Positions 1-10,371 of a DNA stretch of 64,000 nt are shown here, in pieces; positions within the stretch are counted from its first letter, which is position 1; every line of letters starts with the position of its first letter. The DNA is from Puccinia triticina. Taxonomy: Eukaryota > Basidiomycota > Pucciniomycetes > Pucciniales > Pucciniaceae. Below the pieces are notes generated by a model. It saw only the letters and a program-made list of their open reading frames with translations. It made no database searches and was not told where the DNA came from. Both the position numbers and the translations under genes were made by a program. The stretch lies in the NCBI RefSeq assembly GCF_026914185.1, contig NC_070558.1, positions 7,573,501-7,637,500 on the forward strand. The letters run 5' to 3'.

Positions 1-345
1 CCTTGATGACCGGTCGGCTCCGGTCATCAAGGACCTCGATGACCGGAGCCGGCCGGTCATCTGAATACCACACCTCGATGACCGTTCAATTGAGATGGTC
101 ATCGAAGTATACAGATGACCGGCCGGCTCCGGTCATCGAGGTTTATGCCTTGATGATCGGTCGGCTCCGGTCATCAAGGTACTATGTACCTCAATGACCA
201 GCCAGCTGACCGGTGATCGAGGTTTATGTATACCTCGATGACCGTTCAGATGGTCATTGAGGTACATTTATACAACCTCAATGACCAGCCAGCTCGCCGG
301 TCATCGAGATTTATGCTGATGACCGGTCGGCCCCATAAGGACCCC
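1..345. repeat. Array of short palindromes (GATGACCGG...CCGGTCATC)
   Basis: About nine imperfect palindromes of the form GATGACCGG-N-CCGGTCATC begin near 5, 37, 76, 114, 153, 193, 237, 281 and 316, spaced 36-44 bp apart. The spacers carry a second short palindrome, for example GAGGTTTATGTATACCTC near 220. The array runs off the left edge of the window. A related array lies at 41,334-41,585 and a single unit at 20,757-20,787. Every unit could form a hairpin. No coding potential is credible here although one frame stays open. Confidence 0.85.
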
Positions 346-457
346 GAATGATATGCAGCTAGGGGGTCCGGGGGCCGCACGAGTTTTCGGGGGGCCGCGC
401 GAGTTCCGCAGGAAAACCACTGGGTGTGGCTGCGGAGAAAACCACACCCGTTTGCGG

Positions 458-462
458 GTGGT

Positions 463-494
<32 letters not shown>

Positions 495-541
495 TCATTC
501 CCTCGCAATGGCGCATGTGCTACGTGCAGGGTGTCCTCGAT

Positions 542-578
<37 letters not shown>
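458..578 (+). tRNA. tRNA-Phe(GAA)-like gene with a 48-nt intron, possibly decayed
   Basis: The 5' exon (458-494) has U8-A9, a D-arm (TAGCTCAGTTGGGAGAGC) and an anticodon arm ending in CTGAAG, giving anticodon GAA. The 3' exon (543-578) resumes with ATCTGA, which pairs with TCAGA of the anticodon stem, then a T-arm CAGTG-TTCAAGC-CACTG and TTGGGAC plus A73. The intron (495-542) sits at the usual position after base 37. The acceptor stem is poor: 5' GTGGTGA against 3' TTGGGAC leaves two G-G mismatches at pairs 3-70 and 4-69. The gene may therefore be a damaged copy or the head of a tRNA-derived repeat. Confidence 0.6.
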
Positions 579-580
<2 letters not shown>

Positions 581-699
581 GTTTTCAAGCGGGAGGGGAT
601 GTTGTTTTGTACAAACAAGCTATGGAAAGATTCTTGATTTGTCTTCTGAACACATAATTCATGAACAAGTTTTCAACTTTTGCGGTTTTGTTGACTGAG

Positions 700-880
700 A
701 GCGATCGAACTTGGCTAAGTACCTCGATCGGAGGCGCGGGAGCGCTGTTGCGAAGCGGCCCTCCGAAGGAGGGACTTACACCCCTGACTTATCACAAGTC
801 CCTCGCTGCGGAGGGCCCTGGTACAGCCTGGGCTGGCGCGAAGCGCCCTCGCGCGAAGCGCGACCTCCGAAGGAGGGACT
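700..880. repeat. Dispersed GC-rich inverted-repeat element, forward terminus
   Basis: AACTTGGCTAAGTACCTC followed by GGAGGCGCGGGAGCGCTGT is repeated in reverse orientation at about 8785-8845. A third, weaker copy of the first part is at 9574-9625. Internally, CTCCGAAGGAGGGACTT occurs twice (about 764 and 866). Either these are terminal inverted repeats of a large element spanning roughly 0.7-8.8 kb, or they are independent copies of a small dispersed repeat. The sequence between here and 1365 holds nothing else I recognise. Confidence 0.6.
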
Positions 881-1364
881 TGCAGGTAAAGCCAAAAATT
901 TGGCTTGAGAGCTTTCAGCATTTTGGTGGGAGTTTTTTCCCACTCCCCTTTCTGGCATCTTCCCCCCCTCAATATTATAAGCCTGTGGAACCAGGAGAAA
1001 GCCCTACTCTTGGCGCATCTTTTGGTGTGCATCATGTGAAGATTTATGCTCCCCACCCCCCCTTCTTTCCCGTCTGGAAATCGGGATTGTTGCATCCAGG
1101 CATTCTGTACGGGCGTAACATCTTCTGACGGATTCCATGTCGGCTCATTGTGCCTTGAAACATAACACATATAGATTAATTGTTGCAGATTCCGTCACAG
1201 AATCTGTAAGGTATGCTGCAAGTTGAGCATCATGATCGTGAGTTGATAGATATTAGAAGTAATTGCTTTGTCCCTCTTGACCGTACTATCCAGGGCACAC
1301 CATCCCGCACCCTCATAGCCCCAACTATCAAGCCAAACACCCCCATAGCCTAAAATAAAACACA

Positions 1365-4153
1365 ATGGATGAAAAAGTACTCCAGGTATGCGAATTGCTT
1401 CAGTCTCTGCCATGCAAAATGGCCCCCAAGTCGTTTCTGCTGCACTTCTTGTGCTCCACTAATTCCCAAATTTCATACCGGAGACGTTATTGGGCCGAAT
1501 CGGGCATTGAGTCAACAATGGGCCTGCTTAATGCTATGTCTGATGAGATTAAGAGGTCCCCCCCGGGTCGTAAGGCATGGGAAAAATTCATTCAAGAACA
1601 GGTACGCTGATAAACCGAAATCAGTTCAATCAACAGATGGTTCATTGTCAGAATTTGTTTTCAGGCTATCGAGATACTGGCGAGTCAGAAGCCTCCGAAG
1701 GGAAATTATCCCGAGGGATCGTTCCAAAGCTCTGAAAAAGTCAAGCAGTCCTTCTTCACACAAAAAGAGAAGGATCGGCGCGAAGACCTGTTGACATTGA
1801 CACACACACCATTTTTGTACAACATATTGATGGGTGCGCTTCAAAAGCAGCAAGAGTGAAAGGACAAGTCTAAAAGCAAGGACAATGATGGTGAGCCTGA
1901 GGGCCCTATTGAAAAACAATTGAATCCTGAGGACACGCCACCTGATCAAGATGTTGTTGCATACTCCCAACTATTCACCGGGGAAGGAAAGGTCCACTTT
2001 AGGTTCCATAGGGTTGGTGGCCTACATCTGCCATTTGAGAATCCTCATTGCTAACTTGCTTGAAATTTGAGCGTGCAGATTGTCACCACAGTGTGTTCCA
2101 TGGTTTCCTTCGCCTCCAATCGCCGAGCTAATGGCCTACAACTTGTGAATTCTGTGCGACTCTTGTCGTGTGGGGTTTTGGAACGTGTCCACGAATACCT
2201 GAACTTTATAGGCTTAAGCTCATCGCGCTGGACGGCTTTGACGGCTTTGGACTCGTTGGCAAAGGAAGCTAAAGCGAAATTGAGATCGGGCATGGCTCTC
2301 AAGTCTGGTATTCCAGTTGCCCCGACCATCTGTATCGATAACATTGACATGGTTGAAAAAGTCCATGCCTTATCAGTTGGAAACCGGACTCATACGTTCC
2401 GAGGCACATGGGGTTATATACATCTCCCTAACCCTGAGCTCCTCCAATCTCTCGATCTGGACGAATTAGCTTTGCCGGAGTTCTACCAAGCCATGGAGTT
2501 GGCCGACTCCGCTCCTATAGAGCCACAGTATTTCCTCCCAACAGCTGATTCCAATATCGTTGAAGAGGCAGTTTGGAAATCTCAGATTGTGCATGTGTTA
2601 AGGAAATATATAGCTATCCCGGCCAATAATAAGTCAGCATTACCAATCAACCCGCCAATTGTCAATCAGATTAGTCATGAAAAGCCTGACATCCAGATGC
2701 TCAAACTCATGGATGCTTCTGACAACTGCGCCGAGGGTGTTGGTCAAGTTTTTAAGAGCATCCTCAGCCAATCTGGCCTATCTGAGGAAAATTTCTTTGG
2801 AAGACTCCAGCCCATGGATGGTGACTTGGGCACGGTGCAAAATTTCAATTGTCTACAATCACAACGGACCCCCAATCCATTCCCTCAAGAATGTCTGGAT
2901 AACTGTTTCTTTCAGCTAGGCGCCGCACACACACTTTGGAATGTGGCTTCAGCAATCTTTACTCATCACTTTGGGAATTCAAGCGACTCTTCGGACTGTG
3001 GTGCGTGGCAATTTCTCGAGGCCCTTGGTTTCCCAGCGGAAAAAGCAATACAGAAGAAGGATTTTACCCTCATGATTAACCAGATGGAACGTGTCCATGA
3101 GTCAATTTTATTCTACTGCCTGCGGTAAGTTTGCTCTCCTCCATCGACACAATGTTCATAATTTTAACTTGTGCATGTGATGTGTCTGTTTCACATAGAG
3201 TTATCACAAAGACAACTGGCAAAGCAGTCCCACAAAGTCCTGAAGAAATCAGTACAGAAGATTGGAATGCATTGATCAACAAGTGCTACAACATGTTTTT
3301 TTCATCTGAAGCACGAAGGACAGCTGCTGCCCGCAAATGCCCAAAGCTTCACAATACCTTGGTCATGTTACATGACTTCTCTAGTGTAGTAGAAGCCAGC
3401 CGAGCAATGAAAGCCGGTGATGTGAGAAGACTGATGATTGTATGGAAGAAATGGTGCTTCATGACACGGTCTCTTTTGGGATCAACCAATTATTCATCCT
3501 ACCTTCCCCGGATGGTACTAGTTCTGACAGTAATCCTACCTGCTGCACTGAGGAAATACTTGCAGGATAACTTATTGTTCTCACCCACAGGACGAAAAGA
3601 CCATTTTGTTGCCAAAGACTTTTGGCTGGAGATCCAAAACTCTCGACTCAAGTACTTCTACAACAATACTGGCAATGGTACTAAGATTGATTGCTTGCGG
3701 GACATTTACTCACTCAACATACAAATAGTAAGAACCTCATAACTAAATCTCATGGATTCAGAACAATCTAACTAATGCAAAAATGGGCTGGTTTTAAAGT
3801 TGCACGAGTTACTTCACTCGCTTGAGACTGATTGTGGTCAGAAGAGGATATACCAGTCTCACAAAAACCTCATCACACCACGCTCTATGGAAATGTTGAA
3901 CTTGATGGCAAACAATTGTGATATCTTAGATCAATTTGGAAAGACTGGGAATAAAAATATTACTCAAATTTCTAACACATATTTATCTGGTATAATAAAC
4001 ATGCAAAAAACTATCCGGACAACCGACCCAAAGTTATCATCATTCCGAAGGCATTTGTTGGCCAACCGAGTCCGACCCGCAAGGGCTGAAGAAAACACAC
4101 AAGGCACATCAGACAGATCTGAAGAGGAGGATAACAATTCTGAGGACATGTGA
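1365..4153 (+). pseudogene. DUF6589-like mobile-element protein, interrupted by one TGA
   Basis: I read five exons: 1365-1601, 1665-1991, 2079-3124, 3199-3727 and 3800-4153. All joins keep frame and have GT-AG ends. Exon 1 shows the family opening (RRRYWAESGIESTMGL). Exon 3 has the SMVSFASNRRANGLQL and IGLSSSRWTALTALDSLAKE stretches and the conserved GDLGTVQNF and LGAAHTLWN motifs. Exon 4 has the YLPRMVLVLTVILP and GRKDHFVAKDFWLE blocks. These match the fungal DUF6589 family, which is repetitive and transposon-associated in basidiomycetes; a nuclease or transposase role is inferred, not shown. The C-terminus is acidic. An in-frame TGA at 1857-1859 in exon 2 should stop translation, so this copy is probably dead although everything downstream is open. 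The gene ends 6 bp from the convergent helicase gene. Confidence 0.75.
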
Positions 4154-4159
4154 TTAAGC

Positions 4160-6476
4160 TTACCAATTCTCAGTGTTTTTGCTTGTCTTCTCCCCATTGT
4201 ATTTCTCCCAAGTCTGGGCCATGATTTCAGCAACTTGTTCCTTCCATTTCTGTTCCCGCTCTAGTGATAATGCCTTTTCTTTTGCTTTCTGCTGTCTCTT
4301 CTCCGCGGCGATTTCCCTTTTAGTCTTGTGTGGAGAACGTCCAGAAGGCTCAGGTTGTCCGTTCAAAAGTGGCTCATTCTCAAGGTGTCCGCTTAGAGCG
4401 CGCAACTCTGAACCATTGGGTTCCATCGGTGTTTGAGTATTGCTACCATTTAATTTTGCAAACTTCTGGCTGCAACCCTCAGTATTGCTATCTTCCTGCA
4501 TTGATTTGAATTCGGCTACAAGCTTGTCCAATTTATCCAGCTGGCCTGAGAAGGACTGTCCGCCAATGAGTGATTGGATATCATCCTTAGTGGAGATGTT
4601 GTGTAGATTGAACACAATTGCTTCTGCCTCATCATTGTGAAATAAATCTTCAGAGGTTAAGACACCGCCAGGCGGTGTTAGGCTGTCGTACATATTTTTC
4701 ATTGCATTGATGAGATGAAGTTTGAATGTGTTGAGGCGATCCATCTCTGCATCCGGAAATTTACGTTTGCGTGTTGATGGGCGCTTTGCGGGATACTTGT
4801 GGCTGATATCAGGGACACACGGTGGATTGAACTTGTTGTCCATAATTTCATCGAAGTTGGCTTGATTTGCCAAAACCAAGTTTTTAACTAGCTTGGCAGA
4901 TTCAGCGACTGAACAGTTTGAGCAATCACATGGATCAAAGCGCTGCGTAATTTCGCGCTCCTTCTCTCTAATGTAAGATGGATCGTCAAGCCAGAGAGGT
5001 ACATAACCAAGCCTGAGTAAACAGAGAAGTTGTTAGCTCAATCGAGAAGGAAACATAGCAAACAAACAAACAATTGGCTTACAGGCTGTCCAGTGAGAAA
5101 GCAATCCTGAGGCAGCAAGGAGTGATTGCCAAAGCATCTATCCGATCTTCGTCCGTCTGCTCGGCACCTCTAGTGAATTGGTCAACCGTATTCTTGCCCG
5201 ACCGCCTTGTTTTCTCCACAAACAACAAAGCCAAGCCTTTCCGACCATCTCTGCCGCACCTTCCAATCATTTGCGCGATTTGAGCTGGGTCTCCTCGTCC
5301 CATGTGAGCCACCATCCGAACGCGCTTCCAATTCTGACCCAGACCAAGAGCCATTGTCGCGGAAATGATGGGGAAGGCTTGATTTGCAAACTCTTCTGCA
5401 CAACGAGCTTTGTCTAGATCTCCTGTGCATGAATGATATCGTCGAACACAGGTATTGTGGGGATCTAGAGAAGCGTTTGGAGTCTCGCGAGCCCGGTCAA
5501 TCACGTCCATTACGGTTAACGTGCGGTTTCGCGACCCGCTGTATACTAGAGTTGGTACAAGATCTTTGTTTGCCACGTCTTTAGACGATGGGAAGACCTT
5601 GATCAAATCAAGAGATAAAGCAAGGGATTTTTCCATTGTGATGCGAACAATTCGGATTTCTGGCCAAGTCAGCTCCCCCTGAAAAATGTCTACGGATTCA
5701 TCATTGAGCTTCAGGCTTTTCTTGATTGCTTTGATCGCGATAGGCCTACATGTGGCAGATAACAAGAGAATTGGTTTATTGTTTCGAAAAAGAAGGTGCC
5801 CGCCAAGATTTCCATAACAAGGTCGAAAAATACCGATGTCTTGGAACCAAAGAAGAATAGCGGCGGCCTTCTTTCCTTGGCCGCTAGCAACAAGGCCCCA
5901 TATGTAAATCATATGGGCCTCATCTACCACGATTAAGGCCAAACGATCCTGACATGTCTTGCTGAAGTAGACTGAGTCCCAGATCTTGTTGTTGAGGAAT
6001 GTCTCCGGACTCATGTATACAAACTGGTAGACACCGTTTGAAATTTCTTCAGCAACTTTTTCATTGAAATTCAACTTCGTCAGATTTATTGCTGTGAATC
6101 CGGCCTGTTCTTTCTCGTAGACTTGATTGTCTCCTAGCAAGTCCAAGGGGTTCAATACCAGTACCACGGCACGGTTGCTTTTAGGGATCATCTTATAGTA
6201 AAGCTCGGCTATTCACGATTTTCCAAATCCGGTACCCGCCAGAAGAAAAGTATTGCGGCTGTTGACTAAATTTAGTACAGTATCAGTCTGCAACGGCTTT
6301 GAGGGCTGACTGTAGAACTTGACTGAAACCTCCTCGATGTGAGTCTTTAATTCCGCGTCACTTTTCTCGTACACTTTCTTATAGACGTTGACTCCGGTTG
6401 AACTCCATGGCCTTTGGGGTTTAGGAATGATGGTGCAATTCAATAGTTGATTCAGCATTTTACTTTGTTGAGGCAA
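4160..6476 (-). pseudogene. RecQ-like DNA helicase of a mobile element, one in-frame TGA
   Basis: There are two exons, 6476-5083 and 5012-4160, with a 70-nt intron (5082-5013), together 748 codon positions. RecQ-type superfamily 2 motifs appear in order: Walker A GTGFGKS (residues 81-87), motif Ia VLVLNPLDLLGDNQ, DEAH box VVDEAH (about 183-188), motif III LLLSAT, motif V SATMALGLGQNW and motif VI QMIGRCGRDGR (about 402-412). Cysteines after it (CC of TPCCLR, then CDCSNC just past the intron) look like the RecQ zinc-binding site. The last 240 residues are charged and probably coiled. A TGA occupies codon 88 (6215-6213), immediately after the Walker A serine, so translation would stop before the rest of the ATPase. 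Helicases of this type are greatly expanded in rust genomes. The gene converges on the DUF6589-like gene. Confidence 0.8.
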
Positions 6477-7019
6477 CTGATAAAAGTGCCTCTTGGCGTG
6501 AAGACAATAGAATCTAGTAAGATTGAGCTTATATGCGAAACCACGGAGCCAATAGTTTGGACCTGTTTGGGCAACTCCTTAGACGTGGATTGCTGAATTG
6601 TTTGGACTTGAAATATTTACATCTTATTATGTACATATTTACATTTGCAGTGGTCCAGCAACTCACAGATTATTGACTTGTGAATTATAAAGTGGCTGGT
6701 GATGTATTCACTACAGCGCCACCAACCAAAGCCCAATTATGATCCATGAGTTCTGAGGAAGGAGAACACCTCAGCTGCTAGGCAAGGGCAAGGTTTCCCC
6801 TCTGGTGTAATTTATAAAATTTACGGAGTACATTGAAGCTGAGATGCTCAGGTATCCCGTGCACTTCAGCTCGCTGACTCACAATGAGTGCGCGCTGTGT
6901 AATGTGAATTTGATTCAAAAAGTTGGCCAAAAGCCACAAATTTCCTGAAGCTCTCACGCGGAAAAAAGCCGATAACTCATAAGCCTCCATTGGGAATGGG
7001 AGATGCTCCGCATCGGGGT
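6477..7019. other. No recognisable gene
   Basis: This is upstream of the helicase start. A 70-codon minus-strand frame at 6990-6778 (SAFFRVRASGNLWLLANF) looks protein-like but matches nothing I can name and has no clear start or splice context. I cannot support a gene. Confidence 0.4.
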
Positions 7020-8575
7020 GCTCTGCACCCCCGGTCCCGGGAGGCTTAGTTAAGTCAGTTACACCCTACCTTGCAAAACAGTAGGCAGCAGAAATCCCAT
7101 TTGGCTGGGGAAAACTTTCAAAGTTTTCAACTCTTTATATCTTGACTCACCTATAGGCTATCAGAATTCTGAGTAGACAGTTTTGTCCGCCTACATCAGC
7201 ACTTGCACCAGCCACCTTCCTGAGGTCAGATCCCTCCAAAAACTCTCTTGAATCCCAAATGAAACAAAAAGTAGTTCATGGGTTTTGGGAGGGCATTGTT
7301 CAAACAGGCCTTGGTCAAAGCCATACTTTTGACACCTGTCAAAACTTAGCAGCTCTTAAATTTAAAAAAAAAAAATCAAGTTCAAGTGTTACAGATAAAA
7401 TAAAAATACCAGCAGAGAGCCATGCTTCTTGGCTACCTCTTGGAGCAGTTGACTTGGATAGAGATAGTCATTTGGGACCCAGGTACCAAGCGGTACCCAG
7501 GTGCCGCACCACTTTTTGGCCAATTTCAGGTACCTAGTACCGCACCCGGCACCACCTGGGAGGTACCACAGGCACCGCTGGCGGGTACTGCGGGTACCAC
7601 CCGTGATATTTTTTGGTGTGGCAGCGTCCTGCTGTCCTGCTTGCTCCATCTAGTTTGTTGCCGCCCTTTGCAACAAGCTGGAGGGCAAAAAGACCACTGT
7701 TCGCTGGGAGGGACTCCTCCCGGCAAGCACTGGCTCTCCTCTTTGACCAAAGGAATCCCTCCGGTTGAGGAGGAATACACACCTCTGACTGGAGGAATTG
7801 ATCCATCCAATTGGAGGCATGTACACCTCTTTGACCGGAGGAATTGATCCATCCAATTGGAGGCATGTACACCTCTTTGACCGGAGGAATGGCTCCGGTC
7901 AAAGAGGCAAGTCCACCCAGCGAGCTGGATATGTGTCCAGCTCGCCCGGTGGACATCTCTTGCCAAGCTGGATACATATATGTATCCAGCTTGCCAAGCT
8001 GACTCATCCCTCACCAAGATGGATACACAATATCCAGCTTGGCTAGCAAGGTCTCACGGCAAGCTGGACACATCCAGTTCCCTTGGAAGATTCCTCTTGG
8101 CGAGCTGGATACATATGTATCCAGCTTGGCTAGGGGACTCCTCTCCAGCTCATCAAGAGGCTCTTTGGTGTCCGCAAGCTGGATACAATATATGTAGCCA
8201 GCTCTGCGGCAGGAGTCCCCTTGGCAAGCTGGATACGCCAAGAGGAATCCCCCCAGCTTACTGGGAGGCCTTCACCGAGCTGGATCTACCAAGTCCAGGC
8301 TCTCAATCCCTTGGGGGGTGGGAGGTACTTGTAGGCGGTACCCGGGTACCGCACCACTTTCCGGCCAAAACCCAGTACCTAGTACCGCACCTGGCACCGC
8401 TGCGCAGGTGCAAGAGGGTACCTGCCAAGCGGTACTAGGTACCCGCCACGGGTACCAAATGAATATCTCTACCCCAGATGTCCTTGCGTAGCTTCTACGG
8501 AGGGACAAGCAAAAAAGGCTGAAAACAGACATCTGCTGCCTAATTTTTTTGCAAGGTAGGGCGTAAGTCCCTCCT
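7020..8575. repeat. Composite palindromic repeat block
   Basis: The outer arms are inverted: TTACACCCTACCTTGCAAAA and GTAGGCAGCAGA (7050-7095) recur on the other strand at 8530-8570. Inside, a GGTACC-rich segment at 7484-7560 is repeated directly at 8334-8404 (shared GCACCACTTT and AGTACCTAGTACCGCACC). The middle has two copies of a 45-bp unit (ATTGATCCATCCAATTGGAG, 7796-7885) and then seven palindromic units built on AAGCTGGATACATATGTATCCAGCTT (about 7920-8240). No frame within it is a credible protein. Confidence 0.7.
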
Positions 8576-8585
8576 TTGGAGTAAT

Positions 8586-8779
8586 GGTGGGCCGCTAAAG
8601 TAAACTTCACCAAACTACACAAATCTAAGCAAGTAAAAACTGCTAAAAAGCTAGATGGATGTTAGTGTAGCGCCACAAACATCCCTCTGGAGTAGTGCTT
8701 TGGCTGTAGTGGAGCACGGTAAGGAATGCTACACTGGTAGATTTGTGTAGATTTATTTAGTTTAGTTTAGCGGCCCACC
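8586..8779. mobile_element. MITE with about 42-bp terminal inverted repeats
   Basis: The left end GGTGGGCCGCTAAAGTAAAC and the complement of the right end GGTGGGCCGCTAAACTAAAC match, and the similarity continues to ACACAAATCTA about 42 bp in. The element is 194 bp long with no coding capacity. A weaker inverted similarity (CCCTCC...) extends about 20 bp further out on both sides. I did not find a certain target-site duplication. Confidence 0.75.
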
Positions 8780-8784
8780 GTTGT

Positions 8785-8845
8785 TTGGAGGGTTGCTTTG
8801 CGACAGCGCTCCCGCGCCTCCAATTGAGGGACTTAGCTAAGTTTG
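8785..8845. repeat. Dispersed GC-rich repeat, reverse terminus
   Basis: Read on the minus strand this gives AACTTAGCTAAGTCCCTC, then GGAGGCGCGGGAGCGCTGT, CGCAAAGC and CCCTCC, the same order as at 706-765. See the entry at 700-880 for the two interpretations. Confidence 0.65.
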
Positions 8846-10320
8846 GAGAGCAATGCCATATTCTTCATATCCTTTCCACACAGATCTTGACAGATGTCAG
8901 ATAAGACCCAAGGCCAAAACCAATCCCGGCCTCCAGTACTTGGAGCAGGTTTAAGCAACAACCAAGTTTATATTCTGAACCGGAACAATTTCTTTACCCT
9001 CCAAGTTCCTCCACAAGGTTGTAGGAAGCTGCCCTCTGCCATCAAGGAGGGACAGGGAGAGGCCAACCTGTAGAGACTTGGGCTCAAGGGATACAGAGAT
9101 GGGTAAACTATGATGGTAATTGATGATGAACATCCTTGACTGAGCATCTGGCAAACCCTGTGACTAGAGAATGTCAAAATGGACCTGGGTACTGGTTTCA
9201 CCGCGGGTTCCTTCACGTTTTTTCCCAAAATCAGGCACCTGTCACCGCAGAGTATGGGTTAAGCACGATTTCTGGAGCAATTGTTCCCGAGATGTGTTTT
9301 GGCCCAAGGGCAGAAATAATATATCTCAGTCTGATACACTTGCAGCCAAACATGATGATGAACGGCATCACAGTCCCGGGAACCACCTATCAGCCAATTT
9401 TTTGCTTCAGGTGATCTCTGTGATAGGCCTGCAGATTTCCAAAATCCCAACAATCCTTTGATGATCAGGAGCTGGAGAACACAGTACAAACCCAGTCAAA
9501 AATGATGGTGGTTTGAATTACGCCGTGGGCATGATCAGCACCTCACATGGAAATGTCGGATCCAACCCTTTTTGAACTTAACTAAGTTCCTCTCTCGCCT
9601 GAGGCTTTGCCAGAGGGACTTATGACTAATCTGCAATGTTCACATGAGAGATATTTTTGATTTGGTGGTGTTTTCCTTTGAGCCACCAGAACTCAACCTT
9701 GACAATCTCAAACCTTCTAAGTTTCTGGTGGATGTTACGCCTGCATCTGCCCCTCCTTTTGATATAATTTCAGACTCCCTCGCCTGCATCTTCATCCTTA
9801 TTTTATTTTTTTTAAAACATCCATTTCCTCAAAATTCTTATGACTTCCACCAGATCAGAAAATAACCGTCCGTGCGCTGCGATCTCAAGGTCTATTTACT
9901 AGATGGTTTGGTCTGTGCGCTACACAAATACAAATGAAATCAACATGAGATGGAGTGATGTGATGAACATCACAATTATTTAGTTTTTATTCCAATTTTT
10001 GACATAATTTTTTTATAGATGGCTGAGCTACATGCAAGAAATATAAAACACATGATAATTATCCTGAGATGGATGCTATTCAGTAAAAAACCCAAAACCC
10101 TTGAAGCAATCTTATGTTTGAAGAGCTGGACCAATAAAACAATCATACAGATTCAATAATTGATCTGCTTGTTTTTTCTGTTCATTGACTCCATTTTGTA
10201 TTGACTGCTACAACGTAAAAAGCTCTTATATGACCCGTAAACAAGTCTGAACCTTCCCATGTTCCCTCACATATCATGTACTGGAACTCAATCGGAGCTC
10301 GGATCAGAGCTGGGGCGTCC
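8846..10320. other. Non-coding stretch with one repeat fragment
   Basis: I find no gene. At 9574-9625 GAACTTAACTAAGTTCCTC and a following GAGGGACTTA resemble the dispersed repeat at 700-880. Short open frames near 9136-9490 and 9644-9865 resemble nothing and lack splice or start context. Confidence 0.4.
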
Positions 10321-10371
10321 CAAGACCAATCCAATCCTAATACCCGTTGGGTTGCTCCGAAATGACCGGGT

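Noticed and set aside
1..345. CRISPR-like array
   Set aside because: Repeats are themselves palindromic with changing centres, spacers are short and similar to each other, and the genome is eukaryotic.
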